Shown: positions 47,147 to 60,000, counted from the stretch's first letter. The stretch: 64,000 bases of DNA from Myrica gale (GCA_963930655.1 OZ005605.1:19785501-19849500), one strand, 5' to 3'. Numbers and translations are program-made. Notes: a model not told the origin generated them from the sequence alone.

Positions 47147-49717
47147 CTACATAAGGCAGTGTTTGTGTTCAAAGAGCGTTCCAACATCCTTGTCTCCACG
47201 CCCACTACAATTTACTACAACCTTTGTGCCAGTGGGCAAAGTGGGGCAAAGTGTATTTAGAAAGGCCAACGCATGAGATGCCTCCAATGACGGAATAATA
47301 CCCTCCAATCTGCATAACAGTTGGCATGCTGCAAAGGACAAAAGGAATACGGATTAATAGTTCCATTAAAAAAACATAATTTTAAGTATTTTCTCGTGTG
47401 TATTTACCATCAAGGGCTTCCTGGTCTGTGGCAGTGTAGAACTCCGCACGCCCTGTGTCTTTGAGAAAGCTCAGCTCCGGGCTAACCCCGGGGTACTGCA
47501 GCCTGCATTATTAATGTAGACATGAAGATTAAACATCAACTCAGATTATTGGCGGAGTGTGTAGTTCGGTTTAACTGATGACGTCTCTGGTCACGGGAAT
47601 TGTGTAGCCTGAAAACCTCATGTCCCGATTTATTTATGGATCTTCTTCAAGTGAGTTCTTGTGTATAATTTTGCTTTTGTACGAGATTGACACGTATTTT
47701 TATTCTGAAAGTGTGAATTGTAGATTAACAGAGCAGAAAAAAGGCTCTCTCTGTTTTTCTCTGAAAGCTTACTGTGTGTGTGGGTGTGAGAGAGACAGAG
47801 ATCCGTTCCCGTAAGTAAGAGTTGTATGCTTTTGTATACTTACCCTGTCCCAATAGAGTACGGTTCTACAATTTGGCCTTCCTCATCTTGCAACAAGTAG
47901 CTCATGGCTCCGTGATAAACCCCAACATCTCCTCGAGCCAGAGTTGCAGAGTGCCTGCCACTTTCCAAACCAAAGCCAGCGCCCTCAACTCCAATCAACC
48001 TCACATCCTTACAGTCGATAAATTCATGGAACAACCCCAATGCATTAGAGCCACTTCCTACACAGGCAACCAGTACATCAGGCTTTCCACCCCATTTCTC
48101 CATGGCTTGCCTCCTTGTTTCCTTTCCAATTACTGACTGAAATTCGCGGACCATGCTTGGCAACGGATGAGGCCCCACGACCGTGCCGGACAAGTAGTAG
48201 CTGGTCTCTAAGTTTGACAACCAATCTCTAATGGCCTCCGAGGTTGCGTCCTTAAAATGTCCATCAACGGGTTTAACCTGTGGAAGTTCTCAATAATTGA
48301 AAATTTTCAGTTTAGGTAAAATATTGGAGATATTATGTACATAGATATATGCTATTCACTCCCTGTGGAACAATTGCTTGATTAAATCCCTTTCCTAGAT
48401 ATGTCATAAGCGTTATAGATGATGAGTTTTGAAAAAAAAAATCAGTAAAGAGAAATTTGGGCGGTGGTGAGTTTTAGTTACTCAAATGGTATGGTGAACG
48501 TCATGATTTAACAAGAGAAAAGGGCTCAAAGCAAGCAATATACCTTAGCACCCAGCAACTTCATCAAGAACAAATTAGAAGACTGTTTCTCCATATCTTT
48601 GGTGCCCATGAAGATGGTGCACTCCAAACCAAGTTTGGCACAAGCAGCAGCTGTTGCGACACCATGCTGTCCAGCACCAGTGGCTGCCACCGCACTTTTC
48701 CTGCCCAGGCGTCTGGCAATCATTGCCTGTGCGATGGCGTTGTTGATCTTGTGTGCTCCGCCATGGTTGAGATCCTCCCGTTTTAGATATATATCTGGCC
48801 CTTCTCCCTTATTGTCCTTGAAGTGATTTGTGAGCCTCTGAGCGAAGTACAGAGGGGTCTCCCTCCCAACATAGTCTCTTAGTGCTGTTGCGAGCTCATC
48901 CTACGTACAAAACATATATATAGCAAAGAAACTTTATTTCTGCCCGAAGAGTACTCGTTTAGCAACTATTTTCCTCGATTCTTTTTGGGGGAGAGAAACT
49001 TCTGGAAACTTAGAAATCTTTATAGTAGTTGTGAATTTTATATCTTAGTGTTCAGTACTCATTGGACTACAGACGAAAAAAGAAGTCCTTTTTTTTTTAC
49101 TAGTTTGGTTCGTTTTCTTCTCGAGGTAAATAGTTAACTCATGGTCCCTCCCCAAGTCATATAATCTTGTATTAAACTCCTCTGAAGACACGTTTTCTTT
49201 TTCTCGTGTATATCAATTTGACAGAGACAAAAAATGAATCATCACGATATTAGTTGGATGCAGTAAAAACAAACAATCGGACTTCACAGTTAGGAATGAG
49301 ACTCGATCAGATTTACTAGTGTCTAGTGTTGATCCACTGAGAAGAAGAATCCGAAATTTTCAAGCTGACCTTTATGCTCACCTGAAACTCGGCGTCACGT
49401 AAAACCAGGTTGAATTCGGCTTCAATCTCGTTCAGGCAGGCAATCAGTATCTCCGGAACGTACTTCCCGCCGAACCTCCCAAATCTTTCCGTACTGATTC
49501 CCCTTCCAACAGTTTCAAGAACTTCAGGCTTTGCCAATGTCTTCCTCAGGATCAAACTGCTGAACCCTGTTATTTCCTTAATAGAAGTGTTGCGATCAAC
49601 AACCACGGCACGAATCACCGAGGCATTGCCAATTCCTCTCTTAACACTACTAAAAAATCCAGTGGATGGATATATCTGAGCAGAAGGAAGACCAGTACTA
49701 AGCGTATTACAGGCCAT
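47147..49717 (-). CDS. TSB: Tryptophan synthase beta-like PLP enzyme, copy B, catalytic Glu replaced
   Basis: Five minus-strand exons: 49717-49382, 48900-48544, 48277-47844, 47502-47408 and 47328-47147 (336, 357, 434, 95 and 182 nt), GT-AG borders, phases matching, 467 residues, close to plant TSB1 length. The first 40 or so residues are Ser/Thr-rich with few acidic residues, suggesting a plastid transit peptide. [13 protein letters not shown] opens the enzyme. The PLP lysine is K163 in [16 protein letters not shown] replaces the common HTGAH. The residue 22 after it, Glu109 in Salmonella TrpB and catalytic, is Ala185 ([10 protein letters not shown]; codon GCC). The phosphate loop reads VGSGSNA rather than VGGGSNA (Ser306). 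[18 protein letters not shown] and CSGRGDKD are retained. Without Glu109, normal indole-serine condensation is doubtful; a different substrate or a regulatory role with TrpA is possible. All exons are open with no sign of decay. Confidence 0.9.
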
Positions 49718-49799
49718 CTCTGTATGTTCGAGTTGAGGGAGCTATGTAGATGAGTTTTCTTGGGTGTTCGCTATGCTTCCTGGAATTGGTTTAGGCTGT

Positions 49800-49847
49800 T
49801 ATATATAGATAGAGGAGCGCGTGAGTCTCTCTCTCTCTCTCTCTCTC
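49800..49847 (-). promoter_or_regulatory. TSB copy B core promoter: TATA box and GA repeat
   Basis: On the minus strand, CTATATATAA at 49800-49809 is about 85 bp upstream of the ATG. It is preceded by a (GA)n tract (plus-strand CT run at about 49826-49847), a common plant core-promoter feature. Confidence 0.5.
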
Positions 49848-49849
49848 AA

Positions 49850-50810
49850 ACTTTTACCTACAAATAAACCAATTAATTATGTTGCGATGCACTAGTTACT
49901 TAACTCCTATAAAGACTTGAATTGTCTAATACCCAACTACTTATCCATAAATTAAAGAATTCAAATTCAACCAACATGGTGAAAATATGCCCAATTTTCC
50001 ATTGAAACAATATAAATGTGAACAAAATGTTTCTTTGGACTAATTGTCAAGGTAAATCATGTAATTCGATCCGGATACTTCGAATTATCTGACACGTGCG
50101 TAAATTAAGGAAGAGAAAGGGAGTAAGGGACCCGCCGGGAAAACGCGGAACATGCCGGGGAACTTTTAATGAAAGCGAGAGCCTGTAGTAGCACGAGGAA
50201 AACGAGCTATCGTGAGGGGGTTATCTGTTAGAGGAGATAACCACAGTTGGTTTCCAAGGCCGTAGTGATATTTCAGTCCACACCTTTTGTCATCCAAAGA
50301 AGTATTCTTCCTGGGAAGTCAAGTGATGGGAATGATGTCAATTGTCATGGCATGAACGTCAACTGCAGAAAGGAAATAGGGTTTGGCTCGGTTAACAAAA
50401 GACCCATTGCACATAAAAAAAATTAAAATTGCTATAAACGAGCATTGCAGGGAATTCTTAGTACACGAGGTATAACTCTTCTTAATTTTCCACGTGATGT
50501 GCAGTATGTCATAATCTATTGATAGGATAGTTTGGTGCTTTCTTCATTCGTTTAAAAGTCTATTTTCCAGTTAAATTGGAAAGAAATTGACTTTAAAAAG
50601 AACGAAATGATAATAGAGAGAGAATTGGTCCAAACCACAAGGGGGCTCTGGGGAAGGAAACTTATGCTGCACTGCAATAGCCACTGGGTCGGGAAACAAC
50701 GCGGTGTCGTGTACCAAAAAGGGCTGCTCTCTGAAGCTTCATTTTGTTGAACCGTCCAAGGAGAAAGGGATGGTGGTGGTTAAACCTCAACCGGGTATTC
50801 GAAAGAAGGG
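49850..50810. other. TSB copy B upstream region, nothing else recognised
   Basis: AT-rich sequence without coding signal; it presumably holds the rest of the copy B promoter. Confidence 0.3.
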
Positions 50811-50814
50811 ATTT

Positions 50815-51045
50815 TAGGATTGGGAAAATACTATAGTTGACCATTTTATGGGCAAAAGATTGAGGTACTTCATTGTGAATGCCATGGCTTGGAGACTTTG
50901 GGGGCCGGAAGGACTATTGGATGCATCTTCTGTCCTCAGATAATGGGCTGTTTTTCTTCGAGTTCGAATCGTAGAAGGCTATTGAAAAAATATTGGAGGG
51001 GCCCTGGGACATGGTAAATAGGGCATTTTTCTAATTACGCCGCTG
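50815..51045 (+). mobile_element. LINE ORF1 (DUF4283) fragment
   Basis: Plus-strand peptides TIVDHFMGKRLRYFIVNAMA, DNGLFFFEFES and KILEGPWDMV match the start of the DUF4283 domain of plant LINE ORF1. Frame changes separate them, and the rest of the element is absent. Confidence 0.6.
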
Positions 51046-51049
51046 GCAA

Positions 51050-51650
51050 CCTAATTTATATTTGAACAAATGAATTATAGTCCATCTCCCTTTTTTTTAT
51101 ATATATCATTGCTTGTTATAAATCAGTACATTTAATGGTGGTTCTCCCCATATATAATTTCCTTAATTAGTGTTTTCTCTAAGGTCAAGGGATTTGGGAT
51201 ATACCCACTAAATTTTGTAGTGGCTGCTCATGGTTCGAAATTTTGCAACTAATACAGATTTTTGTTCTCGGTATAGCTTCATCCTTCACAGCCATTTGCC
51301 TCCTATCTAATGACTGTCCAGTTAACTAGTCTTCTCTTCATCATTTACTATTCCAGTTATCAATCACATTTCCTCCACGTTTACTCGGTGGTTTCTATAG
51401 CACTCGGGCTGTCCGCGTCTTGAACAGGAAACATGTGAGCTATATGAGTTGTCCAGAACATTTTCCACATTTCTTCTTGTATCTGCTCTTCTGGAGAGCG
51501 TACGCTATATATTACTTTGTCCTTGAAATGTCTTCGTGCATGGTACACAACTGAAAAGCATCTGGCTTATTGTGATCAGCGTGTGTTCCCAAATTAACTG
51601 TGCAGAGTTAGCCCTTAATTACGAGAGGTGAAACCGCCCTAATGAGGGCC
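51050..51650. other. Intergenic, nothing recognised
   Basis: No coding signal or repeat structure found. Confidence 0.3.
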
Positions 51651-51940
51651 GGAGCACCACAGTCCACAAAGTCGTAGAAACTTACAAAGTGCGAGGTGAA
51701 ACACGGATGCACGGATGCACGTCAACAGGCCCAGCACCCTCGGATGGGACAAGAGGAAGATGACTGGGGACACAGATACCGTACTAGGTTTCCTGTCTGG
51801 AATTGACATGTTCACGTGATACTGTCGAACGCACGTGATGGTACAAGAGGAAGATGACTGGGGACACAGATACCGTACTAGGTTTCCCGTCTGAAATTGA
51901 ACATGTTCGCGTGATAGTGTCTAACAACTTTGTCGAGTTG

Positions 51941-52721
51941 CAGGGCTGAACAAGATGAATCCGGACCACAAAATCCGACGGGATTTGTGGTCTAACTGGT
52001 ACAAATTCTGTCCGATTCGTATGAAATTTGAAAAAATTCGTTATATATATATATTTTTGCTGATTAATACCGAGAGTCTTAACATTGCATTGAATCAATA
52101 GACATTGCATTGAATCAATAGTATAAGATACATAAGACATCAAGAACCAAAGATCCAAGCACAACACAACTAGATTGCAAATAAGAGGCTAGCGGGATCC
52201 CTAAAGGATCGAAAACCACAATTGCTCCATGCGGGGCAGAGAGAGCGGGTGGCCGAAAACGGCAAACGGCACTACCGGAACCATAAACATAAACTAGCAC
52301 AAAAGCTAAGACTATGCAGCATAGGCAACCTAGACAAAAAACCCACAAAAGGGCAGAAAGACCACAAAAATTGGTTATATCCGGTTTAGGCTTTGTAGGA
52401 CCCGATCTAGATCTAATCAGTACATATTTATTAATAGAAATAATAAATATATTTTTTAAAATTTTTTAAATATAAACTTAAAACCTTTACCCTAAAGCTA
52501 TGCATTTTGAGTTATTTGACAAGATCCTTCCTCTTTCAACTAATTTTTTATCTTAAGATGTTAGCTGAAAATGAAAAAAAAAATTAAGAAAAAAAAATCG
52601 GTCTGAACCACTTATAAATGGTCTAACCGGACCGTTTTGGACCCGACTATACCGCCTTGAATTTAGGCACAACCGGAAATCCGATCTAAAAATCAGACCG
52701 AATTTCCTGTTGTGCAACCCT
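51941..52721. mobile_element. hAT-like non-autonomous element A
   Basis: The left end CAGGGCTGAACAA is inverted relative to the right end TTGTGCAACCCT. Subterminal CCGGACC, GGTCTAAC and CCGATCT-type motifs occur on both sides. The flanks TCGAGTTG and ATAAGTTG agree at five of eight positions. It splits the left arm of the 51.7-54.1 kb inverted repeat; comparison with the right arm shows the empty site (GTTGAGTTGCAACC). The interior contains a LINE 3' tail. Confidence 0.6.
52060..52375 (-). mobile_element. LINE 3'-tail-like fragment inside hAT-like element A
   Basis: Minus-strand sequence rich in TTTGTGGG, TTGTGTTGTGCTTGG and ending in TACTATTGATTCAATGCAATG repeats looks like the 3' end of a plant LINE. 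The last 17-bp unit is duplicated. There is no protein domain; this is a weak call. Confidence 0.3.
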
Positions 52722-52849
52722 ATAAGTTGAAACCTTTTGACTTGGGACTAGAACTCCTATCCCAGGATCCTTACGCAGTGCAAGGTGAAACATGTGCTAG
52801 CTAATCTCCCCGGGCTCAAGGCACGCAAGTATGTCGTGGATTCTGTGGT

Positions 52850-53020
52850 GGTTGTGTTTTAAAATTTTAGCTAGGTTAAAATTTTGGGATATGAGAGAGC
52901 CGATGAAAAAGTGAAGAGAGCGATATTTTTTTATTATAATAGAAAGTGGTGATTTGATAGAAATATTGTTTATTTTATAATTATTTTATTAGGCCAAATT
53001 TTTAGCATGATAGATAAACG
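52850..53020. mobile_element. AT-rich MITE, same family as 15.5 and 32.1 kb
   Basis: Contains GTGTTTTAAAATTTTAG, GATGAAAAAGTGAAGAGAG and TTATTATAATAGAAAGTGGTG in the order of the copies at 15530-15715 and 32080-32240. The ends are approximate. Confidence 0.5.
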
Positions 53021-53049
53021 CTACAAACAATGACTTGCTCAGATACATG

Positions 53050-53886
53050 CAGGAGCAGCTCAATATTTTTGGGTGCCTTAAGCAAGTTATAAAAATGTGC
53101 CTTAAGCAACTCAATTCAAAATTATTTTCATAGATGAAATTGTTAAACCTTTAATCTATGTTGAGACAGAGAAATACTTTTGTTGTTTAGGAAACAAAAC
53201 AACTCACTAATTAGTCGATTGGTGTGCCATTGTACAATGGGTTAGCAAAAAATTGAGTTGTATGGTTGTTTTGCTGTTTAGCCAAAAAAAAATCTACTAA
53301 TTAGTCTGCCACGATACCATGGGTTAAAAGAATGACGTCATAAGAATTTGAGTTAATTAACAATAAAGTATACAGTTGTAGTGTTAGATTTCTGGTTATG
53401 AGAATTTTTTTTTGATAACTTGAGTTAATTAGCAATAAAATATAGATAGTTTCGGAGTTAGGTTTTAGGAGAAGAATTTGTGGAAACTTTATGAAAATTT
53501 AATTTTTTGAGAACTTGACTTAATTAGCAATAAAGTAAACAATTGTGGTGCTAGGTTTTAGGAGAAAAATTTGTGTGAAGGTTCAGTGCTAGTTTCTATC
53601 TTGGATTTTTTTTTTCAATTTCAATTTTGTAAACTAATTTTTAGAATATTCCTATTTTGTAGGCTTTTCATTATATTCCTAAAGTTTTAAATTTTTCTTT
53701 TCTCAATTGTAATTTTATAAAAGTGTTTCCTATTTTATAGATTTTAATATTAGGCCTTTTTTTCAACTTTAATTTTATAAAAGTATTTTTTATTTTTTAT
53801 TTTCTAGATTATATAATATGGGGGCGTTCTTAATTACGAGACTTAAAACGATTGCTTCATCTACCTACCAATCTAAGCCGCCCCTG
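53050..53886. mobile_element. hAT-like non-autonomous element B with internal tandem repeats
   Basis: The left end CAGGAGCAGCTCAATA and reversed right end CAGGGGCGGCTTAGAT are inverted repeats. The 8-bp flanks GATACATG (53042-53049) and AATACCTG (53887-53894) match at six positions. The interior has three units of about 90-105 bp around AGTTAATTAGCAATAAA and GTGxTAGGTTTTAGGAG (53345-53575). It has no genes. Confidence 0.65.
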
Positions 53887-54114
53887 AATACCTGCCCGGA
53901 GCCCGTGGTGATTTAGCTGGCACATGTTTTTCATGGTTCCTAGACTAGGAGTTCGAGTCTTAAATCAAAAGGTTGCAACTCAACAAATTTCCAAACTATA
54001 ATGCAAATGTCAACTTCAGACAGCAAACCTAGGACGGTAGCTGTGTCCCCACTCATATTCATCTTGTACCATCACATGATATGTCAATTTCAGACAGCAA
54101 ACCTAGGCACCAGT

Positions 54115-56030
54115 TTTGAAAATTCCCAGGCCTATTTTGTGCGATGTTGCAGTATTGGTGTTAGGTGCCAATATATACAACACCTTTGCTTCCGTCTCAA
54201 TGAAAGCACAGCTCTCTATTGGGCCAGAGATCAAAACATAGAAGAGCGATAGAGAAAAGGGCCATAACTGGAGTAGGGCTAATTTTAAGCGGACTGAAGC
54301 TCCAAACCCAACAAGTGACCAAGCTGGTGTCATTGTTTATATTAAATGGATTACAGAACCGGCCGAAATGGGTTGGGCTTCAGTTGGGGCAATTCTATTC
54401 ATACCAACCCAACACACCCAAGCCCCAATCAATATATGCTTCCATGCATGTTACTATCATCGGTAGTAAATTTCATTAAATATTTGCTTAAGAATTAGAT
54501 CTACTCCACTCAACTGATCCTTTAGATCTATTTATTTTAACAGTTAAATATAGTATAATATTCTTCCTTTTTAAAACTTCCTCTTCTAAAGCATGCAAGA
54601 GTCGATCCCATTATATATATTTTCTTCTTTAAGGAAAAAGACTTTACCCATCGACTCAAATGATAGCCATATGCTTCTCTAATTAGCAAGTTCTATATGA
54701 TAATGTTCTCCAGAAGTTGCGTTGCCGTTGCTAATCAGTTAAAGGGTACTTACGAAGAAACCAAAAATTCCCTAATTGTTCGCCAAAAAAGAAGGAAAAC
54801 TCCACATATTATTAACCTCTGTCCCCGATGTTCTTAATTTCTTTGGCATCAAAATTATGTGGCCTTTCGTACGTCCTCGAAAGGGTTCCAAAAAATCTTT
54901 TAAATTCTATATATCCATCCACGTTCTTGTAGGTTTAGGTGCTTTAATTCATTGGCAAAATAAAGGACATCAGTCTTCATAAGTACCACTAATTACTAAG
55001 GCTCACCTAACCACCTTCGTTTCTTCATGACATCAATAAAAGCGCAACGGTATCTTCACCTACCGTCTGTTTCTCTGGCTCCAGCTTCTAAAGTACATAA
55101 TTATAAGATGAGATGAAAGATGAAGAGAAGCAGCTAGCTCGATCTAGACATGCAATCTAGTGCCTGCACAACATATGGTGTGAATTCTCTGGCAATGCCA
55201 TCATTAATGCATAATTTGGTCTCCCTGGCTCATCGGCCTGTGTGTTCTCGCTCGGAGAAACATATCATTAAGGTACGCGCTAGCACTGTTTTCTCTTTGC
55301 TACTTGGTTTAAATATAGCATTTTTGCTGGTAACTTATAAACTTCGGAAAGGCAAATTTATTATTCCACCAATTTAATGGCTTTCTTCAATTCGCAGCGT
55401 TCCATTTTAAATTAACGCTGTTGCTGCAACTTGATCGATCGGGAAAGAGCTGGATAATATTGTTGACCGTGGCAGTGAATCACTGGCCACTCTTCGTGAA
55501 CCATACAGGCAGGTGCCAGTGCACCGTGCACGTACGGCCCTGAAGCTCAGCGTACGACGCCGGTAAGCGCGTAACAATATTAACCAATACGTTTAATCAT
55601 CATCCATAATTGACACCATTGTCGCTTGATTTTAAGATAGTTTCTAAATTAACGCTTCTGATGGCTTCTGGTTATATACGACGTCGACTGATAAAAACGG
55701 TTTTCCATTCGTTGTCTTGAAGGGATAAAACCGTCCGAGCTAGCAAGAACCAGTGCAAAGAAATATTAAATTAGAGTTTATTGGGAATATTTCGTCAGAT
55801 TTGTTGAGCTTTTTGATAAATATATAGACGTTGGTAAGATCCTGAGAACGAAATTGAAGGCCGACCTGAAAAAACCACGGAAGTCAGAATTGAATAGCAT
55901 TCAAATGATCAAATAAATGCTGGCAGCAATATTTACCGGGTCGTTCAACCATTCGCAGACTCTCTTTGAACTTTATAATTCCGTACATGACGCCGGTAAC
56001 ACAGTTACACAGATGAGATATAGGTACGTT
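54115..56030. other. Intergenic, nothing firmly recognised
   Basis: Contains a short plus-strand frame at 55150-55377 whose first 41 codons are Ser-rich and end at AAG|GTACGC, a possible splice donor. It could be a decayed transit-peptide exon, but no continuing exon is open downstream. Nothing else stands out. Confidence 0.25.
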
Positions 56031-56032
56031 AA

Positions 56033-56216
56033 CTCCAATAATTTGGGTCTAAAAATTGAAGTTTAATAATAAAAAATTTATCACATATTTTTTTATTATT
56101 ATAATATTTATTAAAAATATTTTTTCTCTTCACTTTTCACCAACTCTCGTAACATATTTTTACTTTATAATATTTCTCAAATCCCAATACCAAAAATTTT
56201 CATCGTCAAACACATC
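56033..56216. mobile_element. MITE, family shared with 11.3 and 35.3 kb
   Basis: Shares TTTTTTATTATTATAATATTTATTAAAAAT, TCTTCACTTTTCACCAACTC and AATCCCAATACCxAAAATTTTCA-type blocks with 35344-35540. The ends are degraded. Confidence 0.55.
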
Positions 56217-56832
56217 AAGATCTGCCACCATATATATTTCCTGAGTAGCAATGAACACGCATCCAACTCTATATTCATTGGTTTGAACAACCCCCCGACT
56301 TCGACCCATAAATTTTGCCTTTCGCAGGACGTTACAGTGAGCCGGTAATGATTTCAGAGCGCTTCCGGCCGCTGTGGTTATGATTCTTGTCGCTTGGCTT
56401 CCGATTGTGGCCCCAAATTTGACTAAAGAAACTCTACTGCAGCTGACAGGCAGTGGGCGCACCGAAACTTCAGGTTTTGTTTGTTTGTTTTTCGTTTTTC
56501 TCCAATGTTAGCTTGAAGATAGCTCGAGCACTCCCCATAAAATTAACTTCAGTGCCCGAGAAAAAAAATGTTTTAATAAGCAGTTTGGAATTTCATTTCT
56601 GGACATCTAGGTGTCACAGGAAGTCTAGAGTATTTCATTCCTTTTTCTATTATATATATATATATAAGTTGTTAACGGATTTTGAATTTTTAATTTCGAC
56701 AAGTGTTAAAATATAGGTTTTGTAATAAAAAATTTAAAAATAGAGGTCATAAAACCAAAACTGTGACAAACACGTGTTACTGGCTAACAATTTTAGTTGA
56801 TACCCCAAACACAACTATACTGCGGTGATGGC

Positions 56833-57062
56833 TTTCATGAATTGAAGTAATATCGTCGTGTGTTATTTTACTGAACAATGAATGAGAATATATATATATA
56901 TATATATAACTTTGAACTTAATAAAAGAATAATTGACTAACCAACACTTAACAGCTTAAAAACTAACAACTTCATCTATATATAACTTTGAACTTAATAA
57001 AAGAACAATTGACTAACCAACACTTGACAGCTTAACAGCTAACAACTTCATCTAATCTAATA
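56833..57062 (-). repeat. Copia 3' LTR (230 bp)
   Basis: Matches the other LTR at 61735-61876. It is longer because of an internal tandem duplication of about 75-80 bp (AACTTTGAACTTAATAAAAG ... AACTTCATCT) and a longer TA run. Confidence 0.85.
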
Positions 57063-60000
57063 GCCCCCCACAAGCTGGACTATGTATATTCAAGAGTCCA
57101 AGCTTGGTAACAAGAGTTAAGAAGTTATCAAAAGTCAGAGGTTTAGTTAAAAGGTCAGCCAACTGATACTCGGTTGTGATGTGAAGTGTCTTAATAAGAT
57201 GTTGGACCATGTCACGAACCACATGACATCAATGTCAATGAGTTTTCTGCATTCGTGAAAGACGGGGTTAGCTGAGATGTGAAGAGCAGTCTTACTATCA
57301 CAAAACAACAGAGCTGGTTGAGCAAAAACAATAATAAAATCTTTGAGCAAAGCTGTAAGCCATTTAATCTCACAACAAGTGATTGTCATAGATCGATACT
57401 CGGTCTCTGCTGAAGAACGAATTATTGCCACTTTTTTCTTGGATTTCCAGGAAATAAGAGACTCCAAGAAAAATGGCAAAACCAGAAACAAATCTTCTAG
57501 TATCCGGACACGCTGCCCAATCCATATCACAAAAAGCCTTGAGCTGGAGAGAGGATGAGCTGGAAAGGAAAATTCCTTGGCCAAGACTGAGTTTGAAATA
57601 TCGTGGAACCTTGAGTGCATCATCATGATGAGGCTGCCTTGGTTGTGAAAGGAATTAACTTAAAGTGTTGACAACAAAACACACATTTGGCCTTGTGATT
57701 GTAAGATACAACAGTCTACCAGCAAGTCTTCTGTAAGCACTCGGGTCAGCAAGCAAAACATCATCTTAAGCATTGAGTCGAGAATTACTATCCATTGGTG
57801 TTTTGATTGGTTTGGAGGCTAACAGACCAGAATCACTAAGAAGTTCCAAGGTATATTTTATTTGACATAAAGAAATTCCACCAGCAGACTGGGCGACTTC
57901 AAGGCCAAGAAAAACTTTCAGTGGACCTATATCCTTGAGCTTGAACTGTGAATCTAACCAGACGTTTAAAGCACTAACAACTTCATCTGAATCACATGCA
58001 ATGCCAATATCATCTACGAACACTAATAAAGCAACAAAGGCAAAATTATTCTTCAAGGTTAAAAGGGAATAATCTGACTTGGATTGAAAAAATCCATAGG
58101 AAATAGTGTAACGGAGAATTTATTTAGCCATTGCTGGCTTGCTTATTTCAAGCCATAAAGGGATTTCTGCAATTTGCATACTCGAGAGTCACCTGAATGA
58201 GAGAAACCTGGAGGAAGTTTCATAAAAACTTCTTCATCCAACTCCTCATGTAAAAACGCATTGTTGACATCAAGTTGATGTAAACTCCAATGATTAATTG
58301 CTTCCAAAGCTAATAAACAACGAACAGTGGTTAGCTTAGCAACAGGGGAAAATGTATCAAAATAGTCAATTCCCTCTTGTTGGGTATACCCCTTTGCAAC
58401 AAGGTATGCCTTGTGCCTTTCAAGAGTGCCATCAGCTCTGAATTTTCACTTGAAGACCCATTTGCATCCAATAACAGCTTTTCAGGAGGTAGATCAGTTA
58501 AAATCCAAGTGTTATTAAGTTCAAGAGCTGTGATTTCAGCTCTCATAGCCTCTCTCCATTCGGGTAAATATACTGCATCATGAAAAAATTTAGGTTCTAC
58601 ATGACTAGAAACAACCAATGTAAAAGCTTGATGTATATTAGATAATTTTGAATAAGGAAGAAATGAACAAAGAGGACACAAAAGAGAAGAAATACTGGAA
58701 TCTATACCCGAGATTGGATCTGAGTTGCTGGAAAATGATTGGGCCAACTGACAGTGATATTCCTACAAATAAGCAAGCTTGCATTTGATTCTAGGCGACC
58801 TGTGAGGTACTGAAGGCAATGTAGAAATTGTGCTAGTAGTGGTTTGTATAGGAATATCAGTGGAAATAGGCACTAAATCAGAAGAATAAATGTCAGTAAT
58901 ATCAGGTGGAGAAGTGGCAGTAGGAACAATAGGATTTTCTGGAGAAATTTGAATTGATGAAGGAATAGCAGTATCAATATCAATATCAATATCAGGGAAA
59001 ATGGGATGTGGAGATGAGGATGTATGAAAAAGAAAAATCATCAAGAGTAATATCATAAGGTGTTGGAAGAACAAAGTGTTGAATATCAGAAATATCAATA
59101 GGAACAGAATTAGCAGAAGGATGGCAAGCAGAATTAGAATTTTGAAAGGGAAAATTTTCTTCATGAAAAACAACATTTCTAGGAATCAGAATTTTTTTAG
59201 TACTAGGATAAAAAAGTTTAAAACCTTTGATTCCAGTAGGATATCCGAGAAAGATATAAGGAATGACTCTCGTTTGGAATTTATTTCGAGTGTGAGGATG
59301 AATGGATGTATATGCCAAACATCCAAATATTCGAAATAGATCATAGTTAGGTGACTTTTTGAACAGAACCTCAAAGGGTGAATGATTATGAAGAATAGAG
59401 GTAGGTAATCTGTTAATGGTGTGAATGGAAGTGAGGATACAATCACTCCAAAAGTGAATTGACAAATGAGCTTGGAATCTTAAGGATCTAGCTATATTAA
59501 GAATATGTTGATGTTTTCTTTTGGCAATGGAATTTTGTTTAGGGGAGTAGACACAACTCCTTTGATGTAAAATTCCTTTGTGATTGAAAAAAATCATTCA
59601 TATTGAATTTAAGTCCTTGATCAGAACGTAAAGCCTTTACTGAAGTATTGAATTGGTTTTCAATCATGAGACAACATTTTTGAAGATGTTGTCTTGTCTC
59701 AGATTTGCTTTTGAGAAGATGTACCCATTGTACATCTTGAGTAATCATCCATGATGGTTACCAAGTATCGGTAACCATCATAAGATGTAACCGGGAATGG
59801 TCCCCAGATATCACAATGTATAAGCTGAAAATGTTGCTGAGTTTGAGATATGTTATTGGGAAAAGATAACTTTTTCTGTTTACTTAAATGACAAACAAAG
59901 CAATGGCTTGGAGTCTGCAATATATGAGAAGAAGAAACAGGTAAAACAAGCTTTATTAATTGTAATCTTGAGTTAGAAGGGTGTTTCAATCGACAATGCC

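Larger units (their letters stand above)
51748..54110. repeat. Large inverted repeat, invaded by three smaller elements
   Basis: The left arm is 51748-51940 plus 52722-52835; the right arm is 53895-54110 in reverse. Shared blocks include GGGGACACAGxTACCGT, CTAGGTTTxCxGTCTGAA, TTGACAT, CACxTGATGGTACAAGA and ACTxGAACTCCTA. The arms are about 80% alike by eye. The left arm also contains a tandem duplication of about 93 bp (51748-51830 and 51841-51925). The left arm is split by a hAT-like element at 51941-52721; another lies at 53050-53886 and a MITE at 52850-53020. It may be the long TIRs of an old Mutator-like element. Confidence 0.65.

Noticed and set aside
51784-52348. Hydrophobic minus-strand frames of 127 and 77 residues
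   Set aside because: They run over a transposon border and a LINE-tail-like sequence; not host genes.
55150-55377. Possible transit-peptide first exon
   Set aside because: Ser-rich start and a possible splice donor, but no open continuing exon within the next kilobase; too weak to call a gene.
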